Source: Synaphobranchus kaupii
Lineage: Eukaryota > Chordata > Actinopteri > Anguilliformes > Synaphobranchidae
Assembly (NCBI GenBank): GCA_029718625.1
Contig: CM056379.1
Location: 59,609,626 to 59,673,625 of the forward strand
DNA length: 64,000 nt
Reading direction: 5' to 3'
The notes beneath the pieces were generated by a model. It made no database searches. It was not told the origin of the DNA and worked only from the letters and a program-made list of their open reading frames with translations. Below are positions 34,501 to 44,665 of this stretch, one piece after another. A program made the translations under genes and the position numbers. Each line of letters opens with the position of its first letter. The stretch's first letter is position 1.

Positions 34501-35833
34501 CCAGTTTCCACATTTAATGCAGTCCCTAATTATGCCACTAGGTGTATCTTTTATTATTTGGAATGGAAGAAGTGAACAACGACACTAATAATAATGGGTC
34601 AAAGGACAGTGGTCATGACATGTTGAGTTTTATTTTCAGCATTAAGACTGATGTTCAAACTGCTTCAGTCTGCTTAAACTTCAGTGTATAAATCTTACTG
34701 ATGTTTAACTTTTGATTTAAAAAAAAAAACAATAATCTATTCTACACAATGTATTAAAATTATATTTTTATTGAATTTTACATCATACAAAAAATTATAC
34801 AAAACAATCCACCATCTTTGGTAGGCTAGGCTGCACCGTCTGTCTCAGGCTTTCCGTGGACCAGCCTTGCTCTGCACGTCATAAGATATAGTCAGAAATC
34901 GTGATGGAAATGCCCTCGGTGAAAAGGGTAGCCTATTTTGCAGGTAGCCTATAGCCTTTCTGGAGTGACACTAAAATTATCTTGTAGACAGATCGATCGA
35001 TTAAAAATAAAAAATAACGACAGAAAGACATGACACTGCACTCTGATGATACAAGAAATCAGTAGTTTTGTGGGGGTTTTGTGTACAGGTACAGACAGAC
35101 CTCTGGACATGCAGCGTACATAACATTATAGTTACTGCACCAGATTAACAAAAGCAGAAAAAACAAGCTGTTTAGTTAGTCAACATTAAGCTAATTGGCT
35201 CACCGTAACAGTTACCTCGTTTGATTTCTAGTTGTTATACAGAACTGTAGCCTAATCTTGATCCCTACACTCAGAACTAGGAATTGTAGCTAGCTAGCGT
35301 GCTAACTGCCCTCCATTGTTTCCAACGTTCGCTAGTCTGTGTGTTGGGATGAGGTTTGCTGTCTGCTGTTGGCTACAAGAATCGTGTGCTTTGCACTAAA
35401 AGTCACCAAACAACCGACCTACAGTTTTATTTGCAAGTTTGACAGATTGCATTTTGTACTTGAATTATGACGGTTTTTTAATTAAATATCGAATGATAAT
35501 GAAATACAATTGGTATTTGCATTTTCATTAGAATTTTGACGCCATTACGCTTCCGTAGTCAACAAACACTAAACTAGCAAAGATGCAAGCCTAGCTTTTA
35601 CAGCTTGCGTGAATTTGTAAATGCATAAAGCTTTGTACAGTCTAGCTGCTGTTACTTCCCTAACTCAGCTTGCATCTAGACTGGGTGATCGACCCAGATA
35701 ATATATTTATTCCCTGCCTCTAGACCACTCTTTGTATTGCAACACAACCAAAGGGGGGCAACAATCATTTGCAAACAGACATCCCAAGTTTGGAACGTCA
35801 GGCAAAGTCATGTATCTCCCATAATTCCCATAA
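34501..35833. other. No gene seen
   Basis: AT-rich sequence with no recognised element or coding frame. Confidence 0.4.
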
Positions 35834-35873
35834 TTATGCACCCCCTTTCCATAAAAGGAAAGGGGGTGCATAA
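35834..35873. other. Perfect 17-bp hairpin with a 6-base loop
   Basis: The left arm is TTATGCACCCCCTTTCC (35834-35850), the loop ATAAAA, and the right arm its exact reverse complement (35857-35873). A perfect short-spaced palindrome of this size is rare by chance. It could be a structured RNA stem, a terminal hairpin of a mobile element, or the seam of an inverted duplication. Nothing adjacent tells which. Confidence 0.9.
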
Positions 35874-36701
35874 CGGGTAACCCGGGGGTTCATTCCAGTC
35901 GCTTATTTTTACTCCTTGCATCCTTTCCTCACATCCTTTCCTCGCTCCTTAGCTCTGCCCAATGGAGGACGCGAGGAAAGGATGCAAGGATCAGATACGA
36001 GGATGGAGGAAACAAGGCAACGTATTGGCAAATGGAACGTCCTTGCTCGTGTCAGCTTCATATTATGCTTACGTGTCTAACTATAATGCTTTTTAACTTA
36101 TTTTTCCATGAATAAACGGTGCTTTTTTTAGTTATAAAGAATGAGTGTCATTATGGATTAGCGCTTTATAATAAATGGAAAGGAACGGTAAAATCTAATT
36201 TGTGTAGGGGTGTGCCTGCGACATGGCAGATGTGGAGAGTAGTGGATAATTTACACGTCACACGTTCCGAGAAAAGGCTTCTGCAAAGGCTACACTTGCT
36301 CCTCCAAGTAGCATTTAGTGGATTGGAAAGTCCTTAAAGATGGCGAACCTTGATCGATTTCCGGGTCATTCGAGCACAGAGGAGAAGAGGACGGATAAAA
36401 TAAGCGATTTGAATCCACCCTAGGATTGCTGACGGTAGCATCCTAAAACACATGCTTACACACTAATGGCTAGGCCCACTCAGTTGTTAGTTGGCTATTT
36501 CGTCATATCTGGTGCAGATGCATTCCAAAACTTTGAACATTTCTAACACCCACTGGCCTACTAACATTCCTGTTCCCCACTAACCCTGATCAATAGACAT
36601 GCATTCATTGGTATTCTGTTTGGTGCTACTGTCCATCTTTTGTTTACTGTCAATTTTTGTTTATTTGGACTGTGTCTTTATAAAGGCATTATGAGATGTT
36701 C
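35874..36701. other. No gene seen
   Basis: Around 35905-35985 there are purine/pyrimidine mirror words (CATCCTTTCCTC repeated, then GAGGAAAGGATGCAAGG inverted), an imperfect fold-back. No coding frame is supported. Confidence 0.4.
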
Positions 36702-37336
36702 TTGCCTATTAGGGGTGTGCAGTGATGCCACTATCTGTATCTGTTCAACCATCAACAATATCTGTATCTGTATTCAGATTAGAAACATGAAGTGGGTGTG
36801 GCTTTGACCGGAAGTTATAGGAAATGTGATCTTTTCTAGTCTAAAATTAATTGTTATTGCAATTTATGAGTATTCACCCTCCTCATTGTCTTTTTTTTTC
36901 TTTTCAAAACTTTTTATAAGAACTATATTCTGTACTTTATACTTATTTATCTATTGTTTTGTTTTGTTAAAGGTCGTATTTGTTAACCTATTTGAACCCC
37001 CCACCCCTGAACAATAATTTTGGATAAGAACTGGAAAAATTCTGAGGTACAATATATAATCAACTCAGAATGAGTAGGCAGTTTTATAAAAACATCAAAC
37101 CATTTCATTATACATTTGAATGGAAACTATTTCCACAATAACAGCCTTTTCTGCCTGTTGTGATTTCATATTGTACTGTTTTTGTTATTTTTTTATTTTA
37201 CTATATTAACTTGGATACATAAATGGTTATGTATAGTAATATTATTATCATTACTATTATTATTGTGCTTTATAAAATTCAAGAAGACGACTTAAGGATT
37301 ATAGCCTAATGATCTATTCAGAAAACCACTCTAAAT

Positions 37337-40118
37337 TCTTCTTCTGCGTTTGGGTAGGATCTTCATCGTTCCACATCCCCAGGCTCGGGGCCGAGGGGCT
37401 ATCCTTTTACCAACCCGAGCCCGGGGGGGGTTCACCCGCACTATATTTCGGGGCACACCTCCAGTAGCCACGTCACCGTGTCATCATCCAGAACCGACAG
37501 GCCATGCATCCCATTGGGTGCCCGATAAATCAGGCAGTCCAGGATGACATGGTCTGCGGTTTGTTCCTCCGCGCCACACTCGCAGGCTGCGCAAGAAGCC
37601 AAGCCCCATCTGTGCATCGATGAGCGGAAGCGCCCAACGCCGGTCCGGAGGCGGTTAAGCCTCACCCATGCCAGTCTAGGCAGGTCCACCCCAATAGGGG
37701 GAAAACCGACGTCTGGGATGAAGTCACGGAGTCTAGAGGTGTTCTCCTCCCACTCCGTGCTCCAGATGTAATCCGCCCACCGTGCCGCACTGATGTTAAG
37801 ATCACTGCATTGCTGCAGGAATTCCTGTGCGGCAGGCACAAATGGGTGTCTCGACTTAAGGCGCCGGGGAGGCTCAGCAATTACAGCGAGCCTTTCGTGG
37901 AGCAGATGGTTTGGCTCCACGGCCCGGCATGCGAGACGTGCTGTGGCTCCCGCGCGGCGAAGCCCAGCTGGCTGGATGCCTGCAAGAATGGGAAGATTGT
38001 CCACGGGAGTGGGACGCAGGCATCCTGTCACGATGCGCAAGGCTTCGTTAATGGGGTATCAGGCAAGTCATAGGTGTAGATATTATAGAGGAGGGGGGCC
38101 AGGACAGATCCCTGGGGGACGCCGTTCTTGAGGCGTCGTAACCTGCTTTGCTGTCCGCTACCGGTGGTGAGGTTAAAGCTGCGATTTCGGACAAGCTCCA
38201 GGATCATACTGACCATGTGCCTGTCCGGCAGCAAGCGGAGCAGCTTGCAGGTGAGGCCGCGGTGCCATACGGTATCATAGGCAGCCGTCAGATCGACAAA
38301 AACGGCTCCGGCCTTCTTCTTGAACGAAAAGCTGTCCTCGATGTCTTGAGTCATCAAAGTGACTTGGTCTACGGTCGATCTCCCGCGTCGGAACCCGGCC
38401 TGCTCCTGGGGAAGCAGCGGGTCGACGATTGGTTCGACGCGGGCGTAGATAAGACGCTCGAGGATCTTGAAGGGGATGCAGAGCAAGGAGATGGGACGGT
38501 AGCTCTTAGGATCCCCTTCAGGCTTATTCGGTTTAGGGATCGCGACAACTAGGGCTCTTCTCCAGATTTTGGGGATCTTGAGTTGGCGCAAGCAGGAAGA
38601 GAGGAAAGCTCTTAACCAGGACTTCAGGGCAGGTGCGGCATGGAGTATAAGCTCCGGGCAGATGGAATCAGGGCCCGGAGCTTTTCCTGGCTTTAGGTGC
38701 TGGAGGGCGGCAGCGAACTCCTCCGGTGTGAATTCACCGGAGATGTTATCGCTGCTAGATGTTGGGGCCCTCCAGAGGTCAGACACTTCTTTTGCCACGA
38801 GTCGTGATGACTCGCGGTCTTTACCCTCGTATACCCCATTTTTCACAAATTGTGATGCGATTTTATTTGCAGAAATGGGGCAGTGACGAGGGGAGTGTCT
38901 TGACCTGCCAGTGAGGTTGTTCAGGATACTCCATGCCTTGCGGCTGGAGTGCGAGAATTCGATGGAATTGACAGCCTCCTCCCAGCGCTCTTGTCTCCTC
39001 CGGCCGAGTCTTGACAACAGGGCTGTAGCAGCCCTGTTTGACTCGGTTCCGGCAGGAGCCCGAAGGAAAACGTGGTAGAGGTTCTCGCACTCCGCATCCC
39101 AGCACGGTTTGTAGCTATTGCGACGTCCGCGTGGGATGGATTTATTGGCCGCTTTCACTAACATGCCGCAGAAGTTCCGGTATGCCTCATCCACGTTGTT
39201 GGTATTAGGCGATGGGAGACGCCACGTGGATTTGTTAGTGAGGAGGCGGAAGCGTTTCCAATTGGCCTTACGGAAATTCCATCGCTTCACCGGCTCACCC
39301 GGGATAGAGTCCACGAGTTTAGGCACGGTTATCAGCGATGGTCGATGTTGGGACTGCGGGAACTTTCCGAGCACACGTCTGTCCGGGAGCCGGTTGTCTG
39401 CACCGACACTCGCAAATGCCACGTCAGGATTCGTCCCAGTGTTCCAGCGACCGGAGAGAAAACTGGCTGCACCCTTTGGATCGTATAACAGGGCCAGGCA
39501 GTTGTTAGCTGCCCAAGCAGCCAGGTTCTCTCCATTGAGTGTGTTGGTATTGTACCCCCAGTCTTCATGCTGACAGTTAAAGTCGCCAGCATAGAGACGG
39601 GTGGGGGAACACCAGGACAGACACCGGCGTGAATCGCGAGGGGGGAGGCTTGTAGACGTTTACGATTTTAAAACCGGCAACGTCCACGCACAACCACTCA
39701 ATCTCCGAGTCAGCCGGAGATTGGTCGGCGAGAGTCCAGCTCAGCCTTTCATGGACAAACGTGGCAAGGCCGTGTTTCCTGCTTAGGATAGACCCAGCTA
39801 GTGTGAAATTTGGTAATACTAGCTTGTCTGCTGAAACGCAATGGGTCTCCTGGAGGAGGATGACGAGGGCCTTGGTGGTATAGGCCAGCTGCTCGATGAC
39901 GCTGATCTTGTTGGAGGTGAGTCCTTCGGTGTTCAGCTGCAGTATTCTGGGTTGGAGGCCAGCGGAGTAAGCACCACCGGCTCTCCTCCCCGACTGCAGC
40001 CGAGCACCAGCCCGGGTGAGGGCCCTTGATTGGCAAATTCTGTTTTGCTTTTGACTGCGATTGGCAGTCATAAGTTACTGACGGGGGACACCACGAGAAG
40101 GTGTTTGCCATGTCCCCC
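37337..40118 (-). mobile_element. Jockey-like non-LTR retrotransposon inside the hAT
   Basis: Perfect 12-bp duplications ACCACTCTAAAT flank it (37325-37336, 40119-40130). On the minus strand it carries an endonuclease, RT and C-terminal region, then a short 3' UTR ending in a GAAGAAGAA tail at the 37337 side. The long TSD and simple-repeat tail are those of target-primed insertion. It is 5'-truncated: the first visible coding is the start of the endonuclease ORF, without an ORF1. Confidence 0.95.
37441..40071 (-). pseudogene. Jockey-like ORF2: APE endonuclease, RT, C-terminal domain
   Basis: The minus strand reads from 40071. The APE-like endonuclease opens with LQLNTEGLTSNKISVIEQL and LLQETHC. 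A one-base shift near 39610 moves the GDFN motif to another frame. The RT lies in a 464-codon frame (39422-38028): KPGKAPGPDSICPE, SYRPISLLCIPFKILERL, QAGFRRGRSTVDQV, VDLTAAYDTVWH and NGVPQGSVLAPLLYNIYTYD are in the expected order. The catalytic YADD block and thumb are deleted: LPDTPLTKPCAS stops near 38028, and the next coding (38040-37441, RIVTGCLRPTPVDNLPILAG) is the C-terminal region, with CAACECGAEEQTADHVILDC as a zinc-binding-like motif. The protein cannot polymerise DNA. Confidence 0.93.
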
Positions 40119-40666
40119 ACCACTCTAAATGAAAAAAGTAAAATGAACAGTCCAACAAGATACATTTCTGAGCTAGCAGTAACAACAAAGTTCTAGAACA
40201 CCTGAAAAGCTTTTAATTCAAGAAAATGAAAAAAAGTCTGAATATGGCTGCATTTCAACAGCTTTTAATATGCTTTTAGTATTCGATTGGTTGTTTTATA
40301 ACCTTATTGCCAGTCACGCATTTTCCGCCGCAAAGTAATGCCTTAGTACAGAAATCACAACTAGGACAATGTCCTATATCACTCGCAACATGGAGGAGGA
40401 GAATCCTGTGAACTGTATGGAATTGTTGTTCTATTGTCGAGCGACTGGTCATCCCCAGCACATCGACTAACTAGGAGAGACAGTTAAAATGTTGGTTGTT
40501 TTATAACCTTATTGCCAGTCACACATTTCCGCCGCAAAGTAATGCATTAGTACAGAAATCACAACTAGGAGAATGTCCTATATCACTCGGCTCGGGCACA
40601 CCCCTATTGCCTATCTTTTCATAGGCACGTCTACTCAATATCTAGAACTAAAAGAAAAATACTAAT

Positions 40667-40827
40667 ATTTCAGTCAGGACCACTGTTGTTCAAGTAAAAG
40701 CTTTATTGACATTCTTAAAACAATGCATTTTAGGTTTGGCGGTATGGTTCTGTTCAAAAACCCTCCCGCCAATCCACGCGAGCAAGCATGGGTATGGCGG
40801 TGAGGGCAGCAGCAACAACCCCCAAAA
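40667..40827. repeat. Copy of the 7886 repeat, left part
   Basis: From TTTCAGTCAGGACCACTG to GCAGCAGCAACAACCCCC it matches 7886-8043 at nearly every base. It then diverges. The matching right part of the same repeat lies at 44485-44566, so about 3.7 kb separates what is 0.66 kb apart in the other copy. Confidence 0.85.
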
Positions 40828-40864
40828 ACAACCATACACCAAAGTGCTGCTAGTGTTGTGCTTA

Positions 40865-42235
40865 CGTGATGACTATGTGTAACGACCTTTCACTTCCGGA
40901 GGAAGCCATTCTGTCAATCAGCTCGAGGCCCTTCTGATATTACATGAACAGTGGCTATGTGTACCAACGCTTGTTGGACTCCCCTGTGTGCCAGATGTAG
41001 TGTAACTAACCTCAGGACGTTCTATGTGCAGTGATGAAGAACAATGTGTGACCTTCCAGCTACCAATGAAGCCATCCTGTCCGTCAGCTCAAGGTCCTTC
41101 TAATATTACATTGGTCAGTGGCTATGTGTACCAACGCTTGTTGGACTCCCTTGTGTGCCAGATGTAGTGTAAACTAACCCCAGGAAGTTCTATGTGTAGT
41201 GAAGAAGAACAATGTGTGACCTTCCAGCTACCGAAGAAACCATCCTGTCCTTCAGCTCAAGGCCCCTTAAACGTTACATGGATCAGTGGCTATGTGTACC
41301 AACGCATGTTGGACTTCCCCTGGGAGGCCGGAACATTAAATTAACCAGGGAAATTATATGTGTAGTGGTGAAGAACAATGTATGACCTTTCAGCTACCGA
41401 TGTAGCCATCCTGTCCTTCAACTCAAGGCCCCTTTAACGTTACATGGAACAGTGGCTATGTAGTATACCAACGCCTGTTGGACTTCCATGGGAGCAAAAC
41501 TAATCAGGGCAGTTCTATGTGTAGTGATGAAGAACTATGTGTGACCTTCCAGCTACCGAAGAAACCATCCTGTCCTTCAGCTCAAGGCCCCTTAAACGTT
41601 ACATGGATCAGTGGCTATGTGTACCAACGCATGTTGGACTTCCCCTGGGAGGCCGGAACATTAAATTAACCAGGGAAATTCTATGTGTAGTGGTGAAGAA
41701 CAATGTATGACCTTTCAGCTACCGATGTAGCCATCCTGTCCTTCAACTCAAGGCCCCTTTAACGTTACATGGAACAGTGGCTATGTGTACCAACGCCTGT
41801 TGGACTTCCATGGGAGCAAAATAAATCAGGGGAGTTCTATGTGTAGTGATGAAGAACTATGTGTGACCTTCCAGCTCTCGGTCCTCTAACATTACGTGGA
41901 TCAGTGGCTATGTGTACCAACGCCTGTTGGACTTCCATGGGAGCAAAACTAATCAGGGGAGTTCTGTGTGTAGTGATGAAGAACTATGTGTGAGCTTTCG
42001 GCTACGGATGAAGCCTGACATGCCTATGGAGAAGCTTTTCATCCATTCAGGTCCATGCCAATTAATACTGTACCAACGTGTGTTGGTCTTCTCCCTAGAG
42101 GTCAAGGAGGATGCTGTGCGTATATTGGCTTCATGCCAATTAATATTGTACCAACGCATGTTGGTCTTCTCCCTAGAGGTCAAGGAGGATGCTGTGCGTA
42201 TATTGGCTTCATGGCGCCCGTATGCCTAGGGCAAT
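40865..42235. repeat. Tandem satellite, unit about 167 bp, nine copies
   Basis: The marker TACCAACGC (before TGTTGGACTT) recurs at 40962, 41129, 41297, 41466, 41622, 41788, 41915, 42071 and 42149. Spacings are about 167, 168, 169, 156, 166, 127, 156 and 78. From 41297 two unit types alternate, one with CCTGGGAGGCCGGAACATTA and one with CCATGGGAGCAAAA, giving a higher-order repeat of about 325 bp. The unit contains no supported coding. The sequence just before (40823-40900) is echoed just after (42560-42645), as direct repeats around the array. Confidence 0.93.
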
Positions 42236-44094
42236 TCTAACTACTGAAGTTGTATTTTGTAGTATATATATATATATATATATAAATATATATGTACCAA
42301 CCAGCTGAAGGCAATTCCCTAAAGCTAAATTAACCAATTTAAGGGAAGTAGAAACTTCTAGGCTACCCTTATCGGTGTGAATGAATCCTCGCTTGTTGCT
42401 GGAAATTACGAACTTTTATTTCGGCAAAAAGCCACACACAAACAGCCATGTTCCTTTGTTTGTTTCTAAATAGAAATAATTTCATCAACGTCGGGACGAA
42501 TGTAACGTTCGTAAGCGGCGAATGACCAACGCCCCATGGCTTTTATTGTGCACGTCGGGGCGATCAAAACCCCCCCAAAAACCATGCGCCAAGCTGCTAG
42601 TACGTGGTCTCCGGCTAACGTGATGACTAATGACCTTTCGCTTTTCATCTAGTCAGTCAGAGTAGCAAGGGGTTTGCCATGGGCTACGAGGCATTTCTTA
42701 ACTCATTGTGGCTTCACAGGTAATGCACTGCGGCCAATTTGCTGCGGCTGCTACCAGCTCCATAGCTGCGGAATTTCTCAACCATGTACGGAAAATATTT
42801 CAATATTTAAAATTTTATTTTTATTTATATATTTATTTATTTCAATTTATTTATTTCAATTTATTTATTTTTATTTATTTATTTGTTTTTTTTGTTAACG
42901 GCAATATGAGTGGAGTTCCTTTCGTTGGGAAAACTGCTTTGAGCGCAAATTACAGATATCGCAGAGGGCAACGTCCGGTGCAGAGGTTTGAGAACATGGC
43001 TGTGGGGAACCGAAGCTGCCCCTGAACGAAGCATCACGCCCAAGGGGCCAAGACTGGGCTTTCGTTTTGAAGCTCACTCCTGGTTGGGCTGGGTGCGGCA
43101 ATTGTGCCGTTGCTCACTAGCGACACTGCGATTGGCTCCAGTATAGGTCTTTCACCATGTCAGTCAATGGCAGCAATGTGGTCAAAATACTAAAATACTG
43201 TGGTCAATAAATTTCTCCCACGAAAAATGTAATTGCAATAGGTGCCTTTTCTTCATCTAATGCCTCTGCATGTGCTGATTTAAATTTTTTTTAAATATTG
43301 TGTCGTTTGGACAGGGTATTAACATTTGTTCAGGACCAATCAGAGGGACAGGTTGAGTCCTCTTCGGCTCCATGGAGCAGACGCAGTTTGTACAAACCAG
43401 CGGAGAAAAATGCACCCGGAGCTCAATTTGGTTATTAGAGGTCATGGGAAGGCAATGGGTGACGTCACAGTGGCTTTGTCCATATTTTTATACAGTCTAT
43501 GATCACGCCTAGCCAGCGCGATGTCACCAATCCTAGAAGGCTCAGTTCAAGATTTTAGATATATGACAAGATACGCAACTGGCGCTTTTCCTTCCATTGG
43601 ATTATTTATTGATTTATTTGGTCCGCACAAGAGGAAGTGGTCAGGCATGCGCAGTAGTGTTTTCAGTTAGCTTAGCAACTAAGGTTAGCTAGCCGGACTT
43701 AAGTTGGTTTTCGTTGGATAGTCAAAATCATAACGGCTGTAAGTAGTAGTACTGGGTCCTAACAACCTAGCATATATAGAGACTTGATTTCATCGGTCTG
43801 ATAATGGCCCATTTAGCGAATCGTTTTGTAAACTCCATTGACCACCAGTCATTCAATGAGTGACTGTTGTCTGTCTAATAAATTCCAAGAGCGGATATTC
43901 CAGCCCCGAAATTGGACCTCTTGCTCTGCCTACCCACTTTGCTCAGATCCTTACTTGCCCCCGCCGAAGGTCCTTAATGTAAAGTATCTAAATTTGCTGG
44001 TATAGCCTAGTTAGGTGGGCGTCACCTGTATGCCGTCTGGCCAGGGGTCTCTGGGAGGCCTCTTCTTTGTGGGAGTAGGAGGGAGGAAACAATA
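42236..44094. other. No gene; low-complexity tracts and one repeat end
   Basis: It holds a (TA)n tract (about 42263-42292) and an ATTT-rich tract (about 42815-42890). At 43445-43500, GGTGACGTCACAGTGGCTTT and TATTTTTATACAGTCTATG form a terminus I recall as a widely repeated teleost DNA-element end, with no partner found. No coding frame is supported. Confidence 0.45.
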
Positions 44095-44379
44095 TTAACT
44101 AGGCTTAGGTTGGGTCATTCTGGATTAAATGACAGTTTATTTAGGATAGGGAAGCACGATACCGGCAACTGTCCTCAATGCAATAACAAAGAAACAGTTA
44201 GGCACATTCTGCTAGAATGTCAGGCATATGTCAGAGAGAGGGAGAAACTTAGGAAACTGATTGGGGATAAGGGTGGGCAGTTTACATTGGCTGGGCTCCT
44301 GGGTGGGTCAGTGGGATATGAGGTTCGCAGAGCTGTGCTGAATTGTATTTATTCGATTGGGGTAGGTGGGAGGGTCTGA
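44095..44379 (+). pseudogene. LINE ORF2 C-terminal zinc-binding-like domain
   Basis: The frame reads RLRLGHSGLNDSLFRIGK, then CPQCNNKETVRHILLECQAY, a Cys/His pattern found at the end of many LINE ORF2 proteins after the RT, and stops after GVGGRV at about 44379. Upstream RT coding is absent because of 5' truncation. It differs clearly from the jockey-like copy at 37441 and represents another family. Confidence 0.8.
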
Positions 44380-44483
44380 ATCCCTGCTATCGCTTGTCCA
44401 CACTCCGTAACAGTAGGTGGCGGTATACACCTGACAGTTGGTAGCAACCCACCATAGAAAACCCAAAGAAGAAGAAGAAGAAT
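44095..44483 (+). mobile_element. 5'-truncated LINE, 3' end with GAA tail
   Basis: A short coding remnant is followed by a 3' region containing TAACAGTAGGTGGCGGTATA and ACCCAAAGAAGAAGAAGAAG. It has inserted into the repeat whose right part resumes at 44485. The simple GAA tail is the usual 3' junction of a non-LTR element. The 5' boundary is approximate. Confidence 0.8.
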
Positions 44484-44484
44484 C

Positions 44485-44566
44485 GTCACTACTCAGCTGA
44501 GCTGTCAGCTGATTCACCTATGGCCGGGTTTCACTCTCGTGGCCTGCCTGAACTAACGCTACGCTC
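44485..44566. repeat. Copy of the 7886 repeat, right part
   Basis: TCAGCTGAGCTGTCAGCTGA and GGGTTTCACTCTCGTGGCCT match 8706-8795. It lies directly after the LINE tail. Confidence 0.8.
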
Positions 44567-44665
44567 GATTTAATAAAAAAATATCAAGTCCTTTCGAGTC
44601 ATCTGTCTAAAGTCTAAGTCAAGTCTCAAGTCATGAATACCAAGTCAAAGTCAAGTCGAGTCTTT
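44567..44665. mobile_element. hAT-type fragment rich in AAGTC words
   Basis: CAAGTCCTTTCGAGTCATCT, AGTCAAGTCTCAAGTCATGA and AAGTCGAGTCTTTTGTA resemble the right subterminal region of the family whose left end is at 34300. It is cut off before a terminal CACCTCTG. Confidence 0.55.

Larger units (their letters stand above)
36710..40606. mobile_element. hAT element (TAGGGGTGTGC ends) carrying a LINE
   Basis: The left end TAGGGGTGTGC and the right end GCACACCCCTA are exact inverted copies. The 8-bp target TTGCCTAT is duplicated perfectly (36702-36709, 40607-40614). Without the LINE at 37337-40118 and its duplication the element is about 1.1 kb. It has no transposase. Near its right end a block of about 95 bp is repeated (40286-40382 and 40495-40588, with TTGTTTTATAACCTTATTGC). 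Confidence 0.95.

Noticed and set aside
37793..39573. Several plus-strand frames of 87-151 codons across the jockey-like LINE
   Set aside because: They are antisense to the clearly recognisable endonuclease/RT frames. GC-rich coding DNA often leaves open antisense frames.
42815..42890. ATTT-rich tract considered as an AU-rich mRNA element
   Set aside because: No transcript or coding region adjoins it. It is low-complexity DNA.
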